From NCBI GenBank assembly GCA_963780635.1, contig CAWACW010000002.1, positions 1-64,000 on the forward strand: a DNA stretch of 64,000 nucleotides, written 5' to 3'. This stretch comes from DATEPR01 sp963780635. Its GTDB lineage: Bacteria; Actinomycetota; Actinomycetes; Mycobacteriales; Pseudonocardiaceae. The position numbers and the translations under genes are program-made. Under the pieces are notes generated by a model. The model was not told where the DNA came from. It saw only the letters and a program-made list of their open reading frames with translations, and ran no database searches. The first letter of the stretch is position 1, and every line of letters begins with the position of its first letter. Below, in pieces: positions 1-8,582 of this stretch.

Positions 1-20
1 CATGGGCTCGTTCTGACGCC

Positions 21-619
21 GTGTCGTCGCGACAGCGGCTCTTCCGGATGCTCTACCGGCTGGGTTTCACCCCGTGGGACGGCCATCCGCTGTCCCAGCG
101 CCTGCGTGACCTGGTCGAAGGCTCGGGCCCCACGCGTGCCCTGAATCCGTGCCTGGCGCTGGACATCGGGTGCGGCACCGGCGACAGCTCGATCTACCTT
201 GCGCAGCACGGTGGCAGGTCACCGGCGTGGACTACGTCAGCAAGCCGCTGGCCAAGGCGAGCGCGAAGGCCGAAGCCAACCGGGTGTCCGTCGAGTTCGT
301 CGAGGCTGACGTGACGCGGCTGAGCGCGACGGGCATCGGCGCCGGCTTCGACCTCGTCGTCGACAACGGCTGCCTGCACGGCATGTCGGGCGAGGACCGG
401 GACGCCTACGTCAGGGAGGTGACCGCCGCCGCGGCGCCGGAAGCGCGGCTCGTCATCGTCGCCTTCGTGCCCGGCTCGTCATTCGGCGTGCCCGGCATCG
501 AACCCGCCGAGGTCGAACGCCGCTTCGGCGCCTCATGGCAACTCCTGGCCTCGGGCGATGAGACGGCTCAGGATCACAACGGCAGGAATCCGGCGCGCAA
601 CTACCTCTTCCGCGCAGGG
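21..619 (+). pseudogene. Class I SAM-dependent methyltransferase, frameshifted
   Basis: Remnant of a class I S-adenosylmethionine methyltransferase. The SAM-binding glycine-rich motif (LDIGCGTGD, about 160-186) is in the frame opened by the GTG at 21. The following strand and acidic loop (QVTGVDYV) and the later DLVVDNGCLHGM (about 350-385) are in the next frame. Restoring a single G in the run at 210-213 gives an unbroken AQHGWQVTGVDY, so one base is missing. Recognisable protein ends near 615, where a palindrome starts; the second frame then stays open only because it runs antisense over the next gene. The family methylates small molecules or proteins in the cytoplasm; the substrate cannot be told here. 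It is one of three damaged genes in the first 3 kb. The family is clear; whether the frameshift is real or a read error is not. Confidence 0.7.
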
Positions 620-621
620 CT

Positions 622-684
622 CGTTGAGATTGCGCCCAGGGCCGTGATCGAGCGAAAATCACTGCCCTCAGCGCAATCTCAACG
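622..684. repeat. Large imperfect palindrome (27-bp arms)
   Basis: Left arm 622-648 and right arm 658-684 are reverse complements with three mismatches in 27 bases, around a 9-base loop. The outer 14 bases (CGTTGAGATTGCGC) match perfectly. It sits between the convergent methyltransferase and MFS remnants, and its right arm supplies the stop codon of the MFS reading frame at 679. There is no T-tract on either side, so a simple intrinsic terminator is only one reading; a small palindromic repeat element is the other. Confidence 0.8.
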
Positions 685-2105
685 CAAGGCTGGCGGAGTT
701 GCGGGCATGGTGATCGCCGCGACCGCCGTTGCGACCGCGACGAACAGCACTCCGATGAACACTGCCGTCGCGCCGTGCACGATGACGGTAGGCCCCGAGT
801 TCGCGTCGCCTTCGCCGAATATCGCGTTGGCGGTGGCGCCGAACACCGCGAGACCGCCCACCGCGCTGCCCAACGACCGCGCGAAGCATGTGGGTCCCCG
901 TTACCACACCGCGCTCATGCCAGTCGACGCTGGATTGCGCGGCGATGAGAGCACGGAAAGCGGCCGTAAGACCGAGCCCACAACCGATTACGAGCAGATC
1001 AATGCGACCGCGCCGACGTTGGGTGCGTGCGCGGTGATCACCAGGGCAGCGCACCCGGCAGTCACCAGGGACACTCCGTACAGCGCGGTCTTCTTGAACC
1101 CGACGCGCAGGTAGATCCGTCCCGCGAGGCCTGCCGTCAGCGGCCATCCAACGGTGAGCGTGGTCAGCGCCAGACCGGCAAGGACCGGGGTAACCCCGAG
1201 CGATCCCTGCAGGTAGGTCGGCACATAGGACGTGAGCCCAACGAGGATCGCACCGACGCCGAGCCCCACCCCGGTCGTGGTCAGCAGCAGGCGACGGGTC
1301 AGCACCCAGGCAGGCAGGATTGGCTCGACCGCTCGGCGCTCGGCCAGGGAGAAAGCCATCAACACCACGCCGCCGACGGCGAAGGCGCCGATGCTGGGCG
1401 GAGAACCCAAGCCCAGGCCTGGCCGCCCGCGAGGATCGCCACGACCAGGAGCGCCAGCGACACCGCGAGCAACACTGCGCCCAGGTAGTCGACGGTGTGT
1501 TCGCGGCGCTCGAACCTTTCGTGGTAGCGGCGGTGCAGCATCCACGCCGCCAGGATGCAGAGCGGGACGTTGATGGCGAACACGCCACACCAGATGCCGA
1601 ACTCGGCGAAGAGCCCGCCCATGGTGGGGCCAGTGACGGAGGCCATTGCCCAGACACTGGCGAAATAGCCCTGCACCCTGGCTCGTTCGGCGAGCGAATA
1701 GACGTCGCCGACGATGGTGACCGACATCGGTTGGACCGCTCCCGCGCCCAAACCTTGCAGCACGCGCGCAGCGATGAGAGCGGGCATGCTCCAAGACGCG
1801 GCGCAAAGGATGGAGCCGGCCATGAAGATGCCAATACCGAAGAGGATGACCGGCTTTCGCCCGACTATGTCCGACAGCTTCGCGTAGATCGGGGTAGTGA
1901 CCGCCTGCGCCAGAAGATAACCCGTGAACAGCCAGGGGAATAGGTGGAAGTCGTCGAACTCGGCGACGATGGTCGGAACCGCCGTCGCCAACACCGTCGA
2001 ATCGAGGGCCACCAGCGCGAGCGCGAGCATGATGGACACCAAGACGGGACCCCGCTCGGACGAGAACCCGACGCCACCGTCGGAAGCCGAACTCACCGAC
2101 GACAT
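679..2105 (-). pseudogene. MFS drug exporter (DHA2-like), three frameshifts
   Basis: Broken major facilitator superfamily exporter. The N-terminal half starts at the ATG at 2105 and shows the first membrane helix with LDSTVLATAVPTI, the DIVGRKPVIL loop between helices 2 and 3 (the MFS motif A position), then RVLQGLGAGA and VTGPTMGGLF. The protein moves to a second frame near 1410 (membrane helices with VGLGVGAILVGLTSY), to a third near 1000 and to a fourth near 870, ending in MPATPPALR before TGA at 679. The motif order fits 14-helix H+ antiporters that export small toxic compounds across the inner membrane. Three frameshifts in 1.4 kb make it very likely non-functional as written. It begins 16 bases after the thiolase remnant ends. 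Confidence 0.75.
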
Positions 2106-2120
2106 GGCGACGGATCCGCG

Positions 2121-3012
2121 TCAATCCGCATGTGTCGACAGTATCGCCGTGCTGTGCGCGGCGATCGTCAGTCCCATCCCGTGAACCAGCGACGTCGATG
2201 CGTCCGGCACCTGTCGCGCTCCCGCGTCCCCGCGCAGTTGAGTGATGGCCTCGGTCAGCAGGAAGAGGCCGAGCATGCCCGGATGGGTGTACGACAGCCC
2301 GGCGCCGTTGGTGTTGAGCGCCAGCGTTCCACCGGGGGCGACGTTGCCGTCGGCGATGGAGGCCGCCCTCCCCCTTGCCGCAGAAGCCGATGTCCTCGAT
2401 CAGGATCATCAAGCTGGCGGTGAAGGCATCGTAGACATGGGCGGTGTCCACCTCGCCGAGGGAGCGGCCAGCCATCGCGAGCGCGGTCTGCGAGGTCGTC
2501 GACGCGACGGTGCCGGTGAGGTCCGGCATCGCCGACACTGAGCGGTGATTGCTCGACTCGCAGAATCCGCTCAGGTACACCGGTTGACGCGCGAGGTCTC
2601 GCGCTCTCTCGGCTGACGTCACCACGATTGCCGCGCCACCGTCTGTGACCAGACAGCAGTCCCTGGCGTGCAGCGGGCTGGAGATCATCCGCGAGCTCAC
2701 GACATCATCGACGGTCAGAGGCTTCGGGTAGGGCGGGGTGGGGTGCAACAGCGACCAGTCCCTGGCCGACACCGCAAGAGCGGCGAATTGCTCTGAGGTG
2801 GTGCTGGGTTCATGCATGTGACGTTGTGCCATCAACGCCACGGACGAGATCGGGTGGATGAGCCCGTACGGCTCCTCGTAGGCCGACCACTCGGCCCGAC
2901 TGACCAGCTGCCCCTTGTCGGATCGCTGCGTGCTGCCGTATGCGATCACAGCAACGTCGCACAGACCCACCCCGATCGCCGCGGCGGCGTGCCCGAGATG
3001 GCTGATGAACAC
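2121..3012 (-). pseudogene. Thiolase-family protein, 5'-truncated and frameshifted
   Basis: C-terminal two thirds of a thiolase-fold enzyme of the acetyl-CoA acetyltransferase/SCP-x-like group. Reading from 3012, SHLGHAAAAIGVGLCDVAV is the usual thiolase segment after the nucleophile loop; the first 80 or so residues, including that loop, are absent. LVTDGGAAIVV and the DAFTASLMILIEDIGF segment follow. Near 2360 the frame changes, and the new frame gives GNVAPGGTLALNTNGAGLSY with the HPGM end motif, finishing at TGA 2121. Family members thiolytically cleave or condense acyl-CoA esters, or are inactive partners in sterol side-chain breakdown. The 5' end stops exactly where a plus-strand gene of the mobile region begins, so the truncation looks like a recombination junction at about 3005. 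Confidence 0.75.
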
Positions 3013-4137
3013 AACCCGGCCTACCTGGATCAGATTGGCTCATGGCTGCACCCGGACCATTTCGCCGATCAACGGCACGGCGAGATGTTCGCGACGCTGG
3101 TGGGGTTGTACGACGTTGGGGAACTGCGGGCGTTTCCGCGCGCCGCTGACGGTCAGCCGAACCCGGCCGCCGAGCAGCAGGCCGCACACAACATCATGGC
3201 GGTGCGCGCTGCAGCGGCGCGGAACGGGCGTGCCTCGCCCGGAGTGTTCGACTTGGCCGGTCTGTCCCAGGCCGGCGTGGGCTTAGGCGAAGGCCAGGTG
3301 GTCGGCTATGGCCGGATGGTCATCGACATGTTCGTACGCCGAGAGATGGAGCACTACGGGGTGGCCCTGGAAGCCGCGGCCACGCCGGAAACGACACGGG
3401 AGACACAGGGCAGCGCGCTGCAGACAACCCAGGACGTGATCGAGGCCAACCTGCGCGATCTGGACGCCCTGGCTCGCCGGTCGGTCGGTGACGGCGTGCC
3501 ATCGCTGGCACGACCCGGCCCTCTCAATCCGATCCCGCTGGCGAGCGCACCGCCGTTGACCCTGATCACCGGGGCAATGCTTGCCCACCACCAGCGGCGT
3601 GTCATTCATGCGGTCGTCTGCGACGACCCGACGTGGCGCGAGGTCGGCGTGATCGCTCGCTTGCGTCCCGAGGACTTCGTCGGCTCCCCGGCCCTGGCCG
3701 CCACGTGGCGGGTCATCAAGCAGATGCACGCCCAAGGCGAGCCCGTCGATCCCATCACCGTCGCCTGGCACGCGCAGGGCGCCGCACAGACAGGCGGCGA
3801 GGTGTTGCCCGCGCAAACGTTGGTGAGCATGCGCGAGCCGCCCGGACACGACGTCGACCGCTCGATCTCCACTGTGGCCCGGGCAGCACTGGCCGTGTAT
3901 GCCGGCGCGACGCGGGCGGAAATCCACGTGGCGGCCAACGATCGGTCGGCTCCCATCACCGAGGTCATCGGGACCACGCGGGATGCCGCGGTTCGGTTGG
4001 GGGAACACGCTGGACGGCTGGGTATCCGGGCCCGGCCGGCCGCATCGAATGCGATCGCCCGCACCCTCGCCGGGCAGCTGGACACCCCGGGAACATTACC
4101 GGTGGCCGGTCCCGTGACCCGCGGTCGTGCACGCTGA
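2998..4137 (+). CDS. Protein with two DnaB N-terminal-like domains
   Basis: A protein of 379 residues with two segments resembling the helical N-terminal domain of replicative helicase DnaB. Copy 1 (about residues 8-45) reads SWLHPDHFADQRHGEMF; copy 2 (about residues 195-260) reads ARLRPEDFVGSPALAATW followed by VDPITVAW. In DnaB this domain pairs subunits and binds primase. The RecA-like ATPase part of DnaB is absent. The start ATG at 2998 is only the first one after the junction with the thiolase remnant; copy 1 seems to lack its first helix, so the true N-terminus may be lost. It is the only plus-strand gene in the left half. A role in recruiting the element's own primase (about 11.4-18.3 kb) is inference. 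Confidence 0.55.
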   Translation: MADEHNPAYLDQIGSWLHPDHFADQRHGEMFATLVGLYDVGELRAFPRAADGQPNPAAEQQAAHNIMAVRAAAARNGRASPGVFDLAGLSQAGVGLGEGQVVGYGRMVIDMFVRREMEHYGVALEAAATPETTRETQGSALQTTQDVIEANLRDLDALARRSVGDGVPSLARPGPLNPIPLASAPPLTLITGAMLAHHQRRVIHAVVCDDPTWREVGVIARLRPEDFVGSPALAATWRVIKQMHAQGEPVDPITVAWHAQGAAQTGGEVLPAQTLVSMREPPGHDVDRSISTVARAALAVYAGATRAEIHVAANDRSAPITEVIGTTRDAAVRLGEHAGRLGIRARPAASNAIARTLAGQLDTPGTLPVAGPVTRGRAR

Positions 4138-4200
4138 CTTACTCGGCGTGGCGGACGTGGCGGAGATGGAGGCACGCAGGCCTGAGCGCCTGGCCGAGCG

Positions 4201-4734
4201 TCAGGAACGGGCGCCCAGGCGTCGGAAGAGTTTTTCGACAGGGTTGGGGGGGCGGTTCGGGCGGTCCGGCGTAGTGCGGATCAACGCCAGGAACGCGACA
4301 CCGATCCTGGCCGCCTCGGGCGGTTCACCCGCGTCGGCCAGGCCGGCGGCCAGGACGAGCATGCGCTGCTCGGCCCGGACCGCCTCGCCGAATGCCTCGC
4401 CCGCCCGAAGGTGCTTGTCCAGGATCCGGCGCAGTGTCGGGTACCGGTGCGCCACGGCCGCCACCTGGTCAACCTCCTCGGCGCGCTCGGCCCCAGCCAG
4501 CGCCGCCGCGACCCGGCCGTGTACCTGTTGTGACCACTTGCACTGCAGGGCGAGCGCGAGTTCGTCGTCGCCGCCGAACACGTCCCGGCCGATGTCGTCG
4601 AACGCCTCGTTCCGTTGCGCCAGCGGCGGTCGATCGCGTCCCGCCGCCGGTAGAAGTGCGGTGCGGGCGAGAACTCTTATCGCCCGGTCCCGGTCGATGG
4701 TCCGGCCTCCGGCGTGGGGTCGATGGCAAGGCAC
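4201..4734 (-). CDS. Hypothetical protein, alpha-helical
   Basis: I do not recognise this 177-residue protein. It is soluble, rich in Ala, Arg and Glu and probably all alpha-helical (CKWSQQVHGRVAAALAGAE, then RRILDKHLRAGEAFGEAV), and ends with a basic tail KLFRRLGARS. There is no signal peptide or membrane segment. The ATG at 4734 overlaps the preceding small gene by 58 bases; no better in-frame start with a ribosome site was found, so the N-terminus is uncertain. It is the last gene of the long minus-strand run and is convergent with the DnaB-N-like gene, 63 bases away. Confidence 0.5.
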   Translation of the reverse strand: MPCHRPHAGGRTIDRDRAIRVLARTALLPAAGRDRPPLAQRNEAFDDIGRDVFGGDDELALALQCKWSQQVHGRVAAALAGAERAEEVDQVAAVAHRYPTLRRILDKHLRAGEAFGEAVRAEQRMLVLAAGLADAGEPPEAARIGVAFLALIRTTPDRPNRPPNPVEKLFRRLGARS

Positions 4735-4925
4735 GCGGCCACAGCGGCCGCGGTCTGCCTGTCGCGCAGGTGGAAATGCCCACCCGACAGGGTCACGACC
4801 CGTACGTGGGCTCTCGTGTGCTGGTTCGCAGTGCCGGCTTGTCCACGTGGTGTGGCGGGGGCGGGCAGCACGGCCAGCGCCCTGCCCGCCCCGCGTCGGT
4901 CAGCTGAGGGCGGCAGCGGGGTCAC
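4677..4925 (-). CDS. Small hypothetical protein
   Basis: An 82-residue product from a GTG at 4925, ending at TAA 4677. The middle (TRAHVRVVTLSGGHFHLRDRQ) looks like a beta-hairpin-forming domain; the rest is Ala/Pro-rich. Family unknown. Its GTG overlaps the stop of a tiny upstream frame (ATG CCC GTC TTG TGA), and its 3' end overlaps the next gene, so it appears translationally coupled on both sides. Confidence 0.4.
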   Translation of the reverse strand: MTPLPPSADRRGAGRALAVLPAPATPRGQAGTANQHTRAHVRVVTLSGGHFHLRDRQTAAAVAACLAIDPTPEAGPSTGTGR

Positions 4926-4956
4926 AAGACGGGCATGGCCCCGCCGCCGCGTTCTG

Positions 4957-4983
4957 TCAGTAGAAGTAGTCGCGCTGCTGCAT
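4957..4983 (-). CDS. Possible 8-codon minigene (MQQRDYFY)
   Basis: A very short frame, ATG at 4983 to TGA at 4957, coding MQQRDYFY. A strong Shine-Dalgarno-like GGAAGGAG lies about 8 bases upstream of the ATG. A second tiny frame (MPVL) follows 20 bases later and overlaps the GTG of the 82-residue gene. The arrangement looks like a leader peptide or translational relay. The only evidence is the ribosome site and the spacing. Confidence 0.3.
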   Translation of the reverse strand: MQQRDYFY

Positions 4984-5193
4984 GACGATCACTCCTTCCC
5001 CCGGATCGGCACGCCTCCCCTGCGTGCTGTGGCCGGCGCGAGTCGTTCGCGTCGGCATCGACATCGCGTAGCGATATCGACGTCTGGCGACACCGGAGCA
5101 GGCGGTGGAGTCCACATAAGAGCGTTGAGGACAACGGCCCACGCCCGGCATTGATCGGTCGACGTTGCGGTGGATCGGGGTATCGGCGCCTGG

Positions 5194-6957
5194 TTACCAG
5201 GGCACGGCAGGGAACAGCCCGGCCTGCGTGACGTACCAGGCGGCCACCGTCGGCGTGAGTAGCCGCTCACGCTGCAGCGTGGTCACGTCGTGTTGTACGC
5301 AGGCCACGTACGCCGCTCTGCTCACGTGATCAGGACCGCTCAGATGCGTGGACTGCCAGACATGCTCTTGCGTCCACGCCTGGTCCATCGTCGGCATCGC
5401 GTCGCGGAACCCGTCGCCGTTGGCGTCCACCAGCTCACCCCCGGCGGTGATCGGTTCGAGGCTGTGCCCGTCGAACGGGACGTAACCGGTCTGCGTCGGG
5501 TCACCACCCACGGGGTCACCGAAGCGGTAGCCGGTCGGACAGGCGATCGGCGGCAGATCCACTGCCTGACCGAGCGGAGGCTGTGCGTTACCGCCGCCGA
5601 GGTCGGCGATCGTGGGGGGCGGGGTGGTCCCGAGTGTCACCCAGGCGTCGAGGTTGGCGATCTGTGCCATCACCAGACCTTCCAGATCGAGCGTGTCCGG
5701 CGGGGACCCAAGCTGGTTGGCGATGTGACTGACGCCGGCGACCTCGTCGAACCGCTCCTTGCCGGTCAAGCCCTGACGTTGGTAGGCGATCTGGCCTGCG
5801 CGCTTCTCGCTGAGGTAGTTGGCCAGTGTGGTCCACGAGTGGAAAGAGGTGTACTCGGTGTGGGCCAGGGTGATCTCCGGTGTCATCTGGGCCTTCTCCG
5901 CCGCGGTGAGCCCGGCGCCAGGCGGGTAGGTGATCTGCCCGTCGCGGTCTGCCAGCAGCTGCCCTTCGGGCAGATCCAGCGGCAGCGGGAGGCCCCCGCC
6001 CGGGTCGTCAGAAAGGAACCCATCGATGATCTTGCGGCGGCCGGCGTCGCGGTTGGCCCCTGACCAGTTGAAGATCCGGCCTTCAATGACTCCGGAGCTG
6101 TGTCCGTACCACAACACGTTCGACGGGGACCGGCCCAACGCTTGGCGCAGCAGCGTCTGCGCCGTGTCGATCCAGTCGATGGTGGTGGCGACGTTGTCAT
6201 TGAGTGAGGTGGCCTTGGTGGATCCGTCATCCAGCGTCGCGGTGAGGCCGTTGGACGCCTGGCGCCGCACGTAGATCACGGCATAGCCGGCGTCGATGAG
6301 TGGCCCGGCGTAGAGGTTGGTGAAGGTCTGCGGGTCGAGGCCGGTCCCCGAGCGGGGCACCAGGGCGCCGACGGGCGGCACGTTCTCCTGGCCGGGTACC
6401 AATACCACGGCCTGCCCGTTCCAGTTCGCGGTCTGGTCGGGCCACAGCACGCTCAGGCCGTTGCCGGCGCCGGGAGTGGCTCCGGAGTAGGTGGTCGTCG
6501 CCGGCGCCCAGGCAGTGTCGCCGAACTGCGGGAACAGCAGCCGGGGATAGTCGACCAAGTCGCTGCGCGGTGCCCCGGCAGTCTCCACGAAGCCTGCGGC
6601 CGTGCCCGAGATGGCGACGGTGGCCTCCGTCCACGGGTTCTGCTGCGCGTCGGTGACCGGGGTCAGGCCGGCGATCTGGCATGACGTTTCGCCGACCCGG
6701 TGACCGGCGACGACGCGTTCGGCCGGTATTGCGCTGGCTGGACAGGCGCCGACCTGAGCGGCTCCCGCCTGTGGCGCTGCACCGGCCGATGCCGTGGTTG
6801 CCGTCGTAGCCGCGGCGGTGGTTGCCGACAGCGCGGCGGCCGCCGCAATGGCCATGGCGGCGCTGATGATCCGGCGCCCTGCGGTGCGGGCCGGTCTGTA
6901 GGTGATGGCGTGTCTGGGTTCTCGGCGGCGTGGTGCCGCCTTGACGGTTCCCCCCAT
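5194..6957 (-). CDS. Secreted alpha/beta-hydrolase domain protein
   Basis: A 587-residue exported hydrolase. Residues 1-60 are an N-terminal export signal: a basic stretch with RTAGRRIISAAMAIAAAAAL and an Ala/Thr-rich tail; the paired Arg could mean the Tat route. The mature part has the nucleophile elbow YGHSSGV (GxSxG, nt about 6090-6115), preceded by a beta-strand/helix run with DAGYAVIYVRRQASNG. It resembles the large actinobacterial alpha/beta hydrolase-domain proteins of unknown substrate. AGGAGA about 10 bases upstream supports the ATG at 6957. It lies inside the mobile region downstream of the transfer genes, so it is either cargo or a secreted accessory enzyme. The fold is confident, the substrate unknown. 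Confidence 0.7.
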   Translation of the reverse strand: MGGTVKAAPRRREPRHAITYRPARTAGRRIISAAMAIAAAAALSATTAAATTATTASAGAAPQAGAAQVGACPASAIPAERVVAGHRVGETSCQIAGLTPVTDAQQNPWTEATVAISGTAAGFVETAGAPRSDLVDYPRLLFPQFGDTAWAPATTTYSGATPGAGNGLSVLWPDQTANWNGQAVVLVPGQENVPPVGALVPRSGTGLDPQTFTNLYAGPLIDAGYAVIYVRRQASNGLTATLDDGSTKATSLNDNVATTIDWIDTAQTLLRQALGRSPSNVLWYGHSSGVIEGRIFNWSGANRDAGRRKIIDGFLSDDPGGGLPLPLDLPEGQLLADRDGQITYPPGAGLTAAEKAQMTPEITLAHTEYTSFHSWTTLANYLSEKRAGQIAYQRQGLTGKERFDEVAGVSHIANQLGSPPDTLDLEGLVMAQIANLDAWVTLGTTPPPTIADLGGGNAQPPLGQAVDLPPIACPTGYRFGDPVGGDPTQTGYVPFDGHSLEPITAGGELVDANGDGFRDAMPTMDQAWTQEHVWQSTHLSGPDHVSRAAYVACVQHDVTTLQRERLLTPTVAAWYVTQAGLFPAVPW

Positions 6958-6991
6958 GGTGAAGCGTTCTCCTGTTCTCTCTTGGTGTTGT

Positions 6992-7099
6992 TTATTTATG
7001 ACTCCGCTTGGCTAATGCCTTTTCGACGTCGCCGCCGATTCCCCAGGGCATGATTGAGCGGGGCTTTCCTGAGTGGCCATTGGGTTGTACGGCGGCCAC
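6992..7099 (-). CDS. Possible 35-residue peptide
   Basis: A GTG at 7099 opens a short frame to TAA at 6992. The product has a natural-looking composition (SIMPWGIGGDVEKALAKRSH) with a possible amphipathic C-terminal helix and no signal peptide. It fills the gap between the MFS exporter and the secreted hydrolase, in the same direction. No homologue is recognised and the ribosome site is weak, so it is a tentative call. Confidence 0.3.
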   Translation of the reverse strand: MAAVQPNGHSGKPRSIMPWGIGGDVEKALAKRSHK

Positions 7100-7122
7100 A
7101 TTCGGTCCCGCGGATCACCGGG

Positions 7123-8400
7123 TCACGGGCCTCGCCCGGGTGTCCCAGTTGTCGCGATGTCGGTGTCGGCGTCGCGGAATCGCGCGCCGCGGGTCGAGCC
7201 CGCACCGCCCGGCGCGAGCGCCAGTCCCGCCACAGCGAGGACCCCCACGACGCCACTGACACCGATCGCGACGGCGGGCGAAACCGCTTGGGCCACCGCC
7301 CCCGCGCCGATCAAGCCCACAGCGTTGGCCGCGCGGTTCACGCCCTGCGCCAGGCCCACGGCCTGAGCGCGGCGTTCGTCCGGCACTCGGCTGACGAACT
7401 CGGTCATCGCGGTCACCACATACGCGGAGCAAATCCCACTCACGGCCCACAACCCGGCTGTGACCGGCAGTGGCAAGCCCACGACCGTCGGGATCAGCGA
7501 AGCGCAAGTCAGCGCGGCCAGCGGCATCATCATCGAGACGGAGTGGCGCTTCACAAATCGGCCCAGAATGACCACACCCAGGAACGCGCCCCCGGGAATC
7601 ACCGACCACAAGACGCCGATCGCCGCTGTGCCGCCCCCGCGCTGCGCGGCGTAGGGCACTACGAGGCCCTCGGGCACGATCGCGATGCCGGTCAACGAGA
7701 CCAGAGCCATCAGGGTAGGCAGCTTTGCCGTGGTGGCCACGATATGAAATCCCGTGCGAATCTGGGACCACCAGCGTCGACCTGATGAGGCATCGGCGGC
7801 CGGGCGAGGCCGCACGCCGCGAAGGATGACGATCGCCGATATGACGAAGGACGCTGCGTCAACCACGATCCCTCCTCGCGGCCCTACCAGTGCGATCAGG
7901 GCCGCCCCGACCGGATTGCCCAGCAGTTGGCTGAGTTGTGCGGTCGACTGCATGACGGACTGCGCGGCGTGCAGCCGAACCGACGTCACTACGTTCGACG
8001 TCAGCGCTGCGCGGGCGGCACCGAACGGGGCGGTGCCGATGCCCGCGATGAGCAGTAAGCAAAACAGCAGCCATACCGGCAATGCGGGTATGGCCATCGC
8101 GGCGAAGATGATGGTTCTCGCGCAATCGCTGACGATCATGATCCGGCGCCGGGGAAACCGGTCGGCCAGGTGGCACAGCATCGGGCCAGCCGCCAGGTCA
8201 GGCGCGAACCCCGCAACTAGGGCCGCCGCCGCGGCGAGGGCGGAGTCTGTGTGGGCGAACACCAGGACCGATACCGCGATCCGCGCCGCCTGGTCGCCGA
8301 TCGTGGACAGACCAACAGCGAGCCAGAGCGCGCGGAACTCACCGATTCGCCACACGCTGGAGGTGATCACGGCGTCGTTCTCCTGGACTGATCTGGTCAT
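7123..8400 (-). CDS. MFS transporter (MFS_3/macrolide-efflux-like)
   Basis: A major facilitator superfamily permease of 425 residues with about 12 predicted membrane helices. It starts at the ATG at 8400 (MTRSVQENDAVITSSVWRIG); the frame is open further upstream, but this ATG overlaps the TGA of the preceding small gene (ATGA), implying coupling. Typical features are EFRALWLAVGLSTIGDQAAR in helix 1, LADRFPRRRIMIVSDCAR as the loop 2-3 motif, and the second-half ILGRFVKRHSV loop. This pattern is closest to the MFS_3 group, which exports macrolides or siderophores by proton antiport. The C-terminal 30 residues are hydrophilic. It is intact, unlike the exporter at 0.7-2.1 kb. Substrate unknown. 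Confidence 0.75.
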   Translation of the reverse strand: MTRSVQENDAVITSSVWRIGEFRALWLAVGLSTIGDQAARIAVSVLVFAHTDSALAAAAALVAGFAPDLAAGPMLCHLADRFPRRRIMIVSDCARTIIFAAMAIPALPVWLLFCLLLIAGIGTAPFGAARAALTSNVVTSVRLHAAQSVMQSTAQLSQLLGNPVGAALIALVGPRGGIVVDAASFVISAIVILRGVRPRPAADASSGRRWWSQIRTGFHIVATTAKLPTLMALVSLTGIAIVPEGLVVPYAAQRGGGTAAIGVLWSVIPGGAFLGVVILGRFVKRHSVSMMMPLAALTCASLIPTVVGLPLPVTAGLWAVSGICSAYVVTAMTEFVSRVPDERRAQAVGLAQGVNRAANAVGLIGAGAVAQAVSPAVAIGVSGVVGVLAVAGLALAPGGAGSTRGARFRDADTDIATTGTPGRGP

Positions 8401-8582
8401 CGGCCCGTCCCGTGGATGCCATGTGCTCCTGAGGGCAACGTCGAACTGGCGGTCCGATCGGTCAGAGGCGGCACCACGTCGGGGGTGCCCAGCAGTCGTC
8501 GGCACTCGCGCACAAGGTCGCGCACGTCGGTCGGTCGCCCGATGGCGATGCCGATGTCCAAATAGGAGCGGGTCATGGTCAC
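8397..8582 (-). CDS. Small protein between lysozyme and MFS genes
   Basis: A 61-residue product with a GTG at 8582 (or ATG at 8576), ending at TGA 8397. It overlaps both neighbours by 4 bases: GTGA with the peptidoglycan hydrolase stop and ATGA with the MFS start. The sequence (RPTDVRDLVRECRRLLGTPD) is predicted helical and soluble. The family is unknown, but the double overlap strongly supports a real translated gene. Confidence 0.5.
   Translation of the reverse strand: MTMTRSYLDIGIAIGRPTDVRDLVRECRRLLGTPDVVPPLTDRTASSTLPSGAHGIHGTGR

Noticed and set aside
988..3012. A single 674-residue minus-strand protein covering thiolase and exporter
   Set aside because: The frame only links two unrelated gene remnants. 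Its middle is Arg-rich shadow sequence, while natural exporter sequence lies in another frame.
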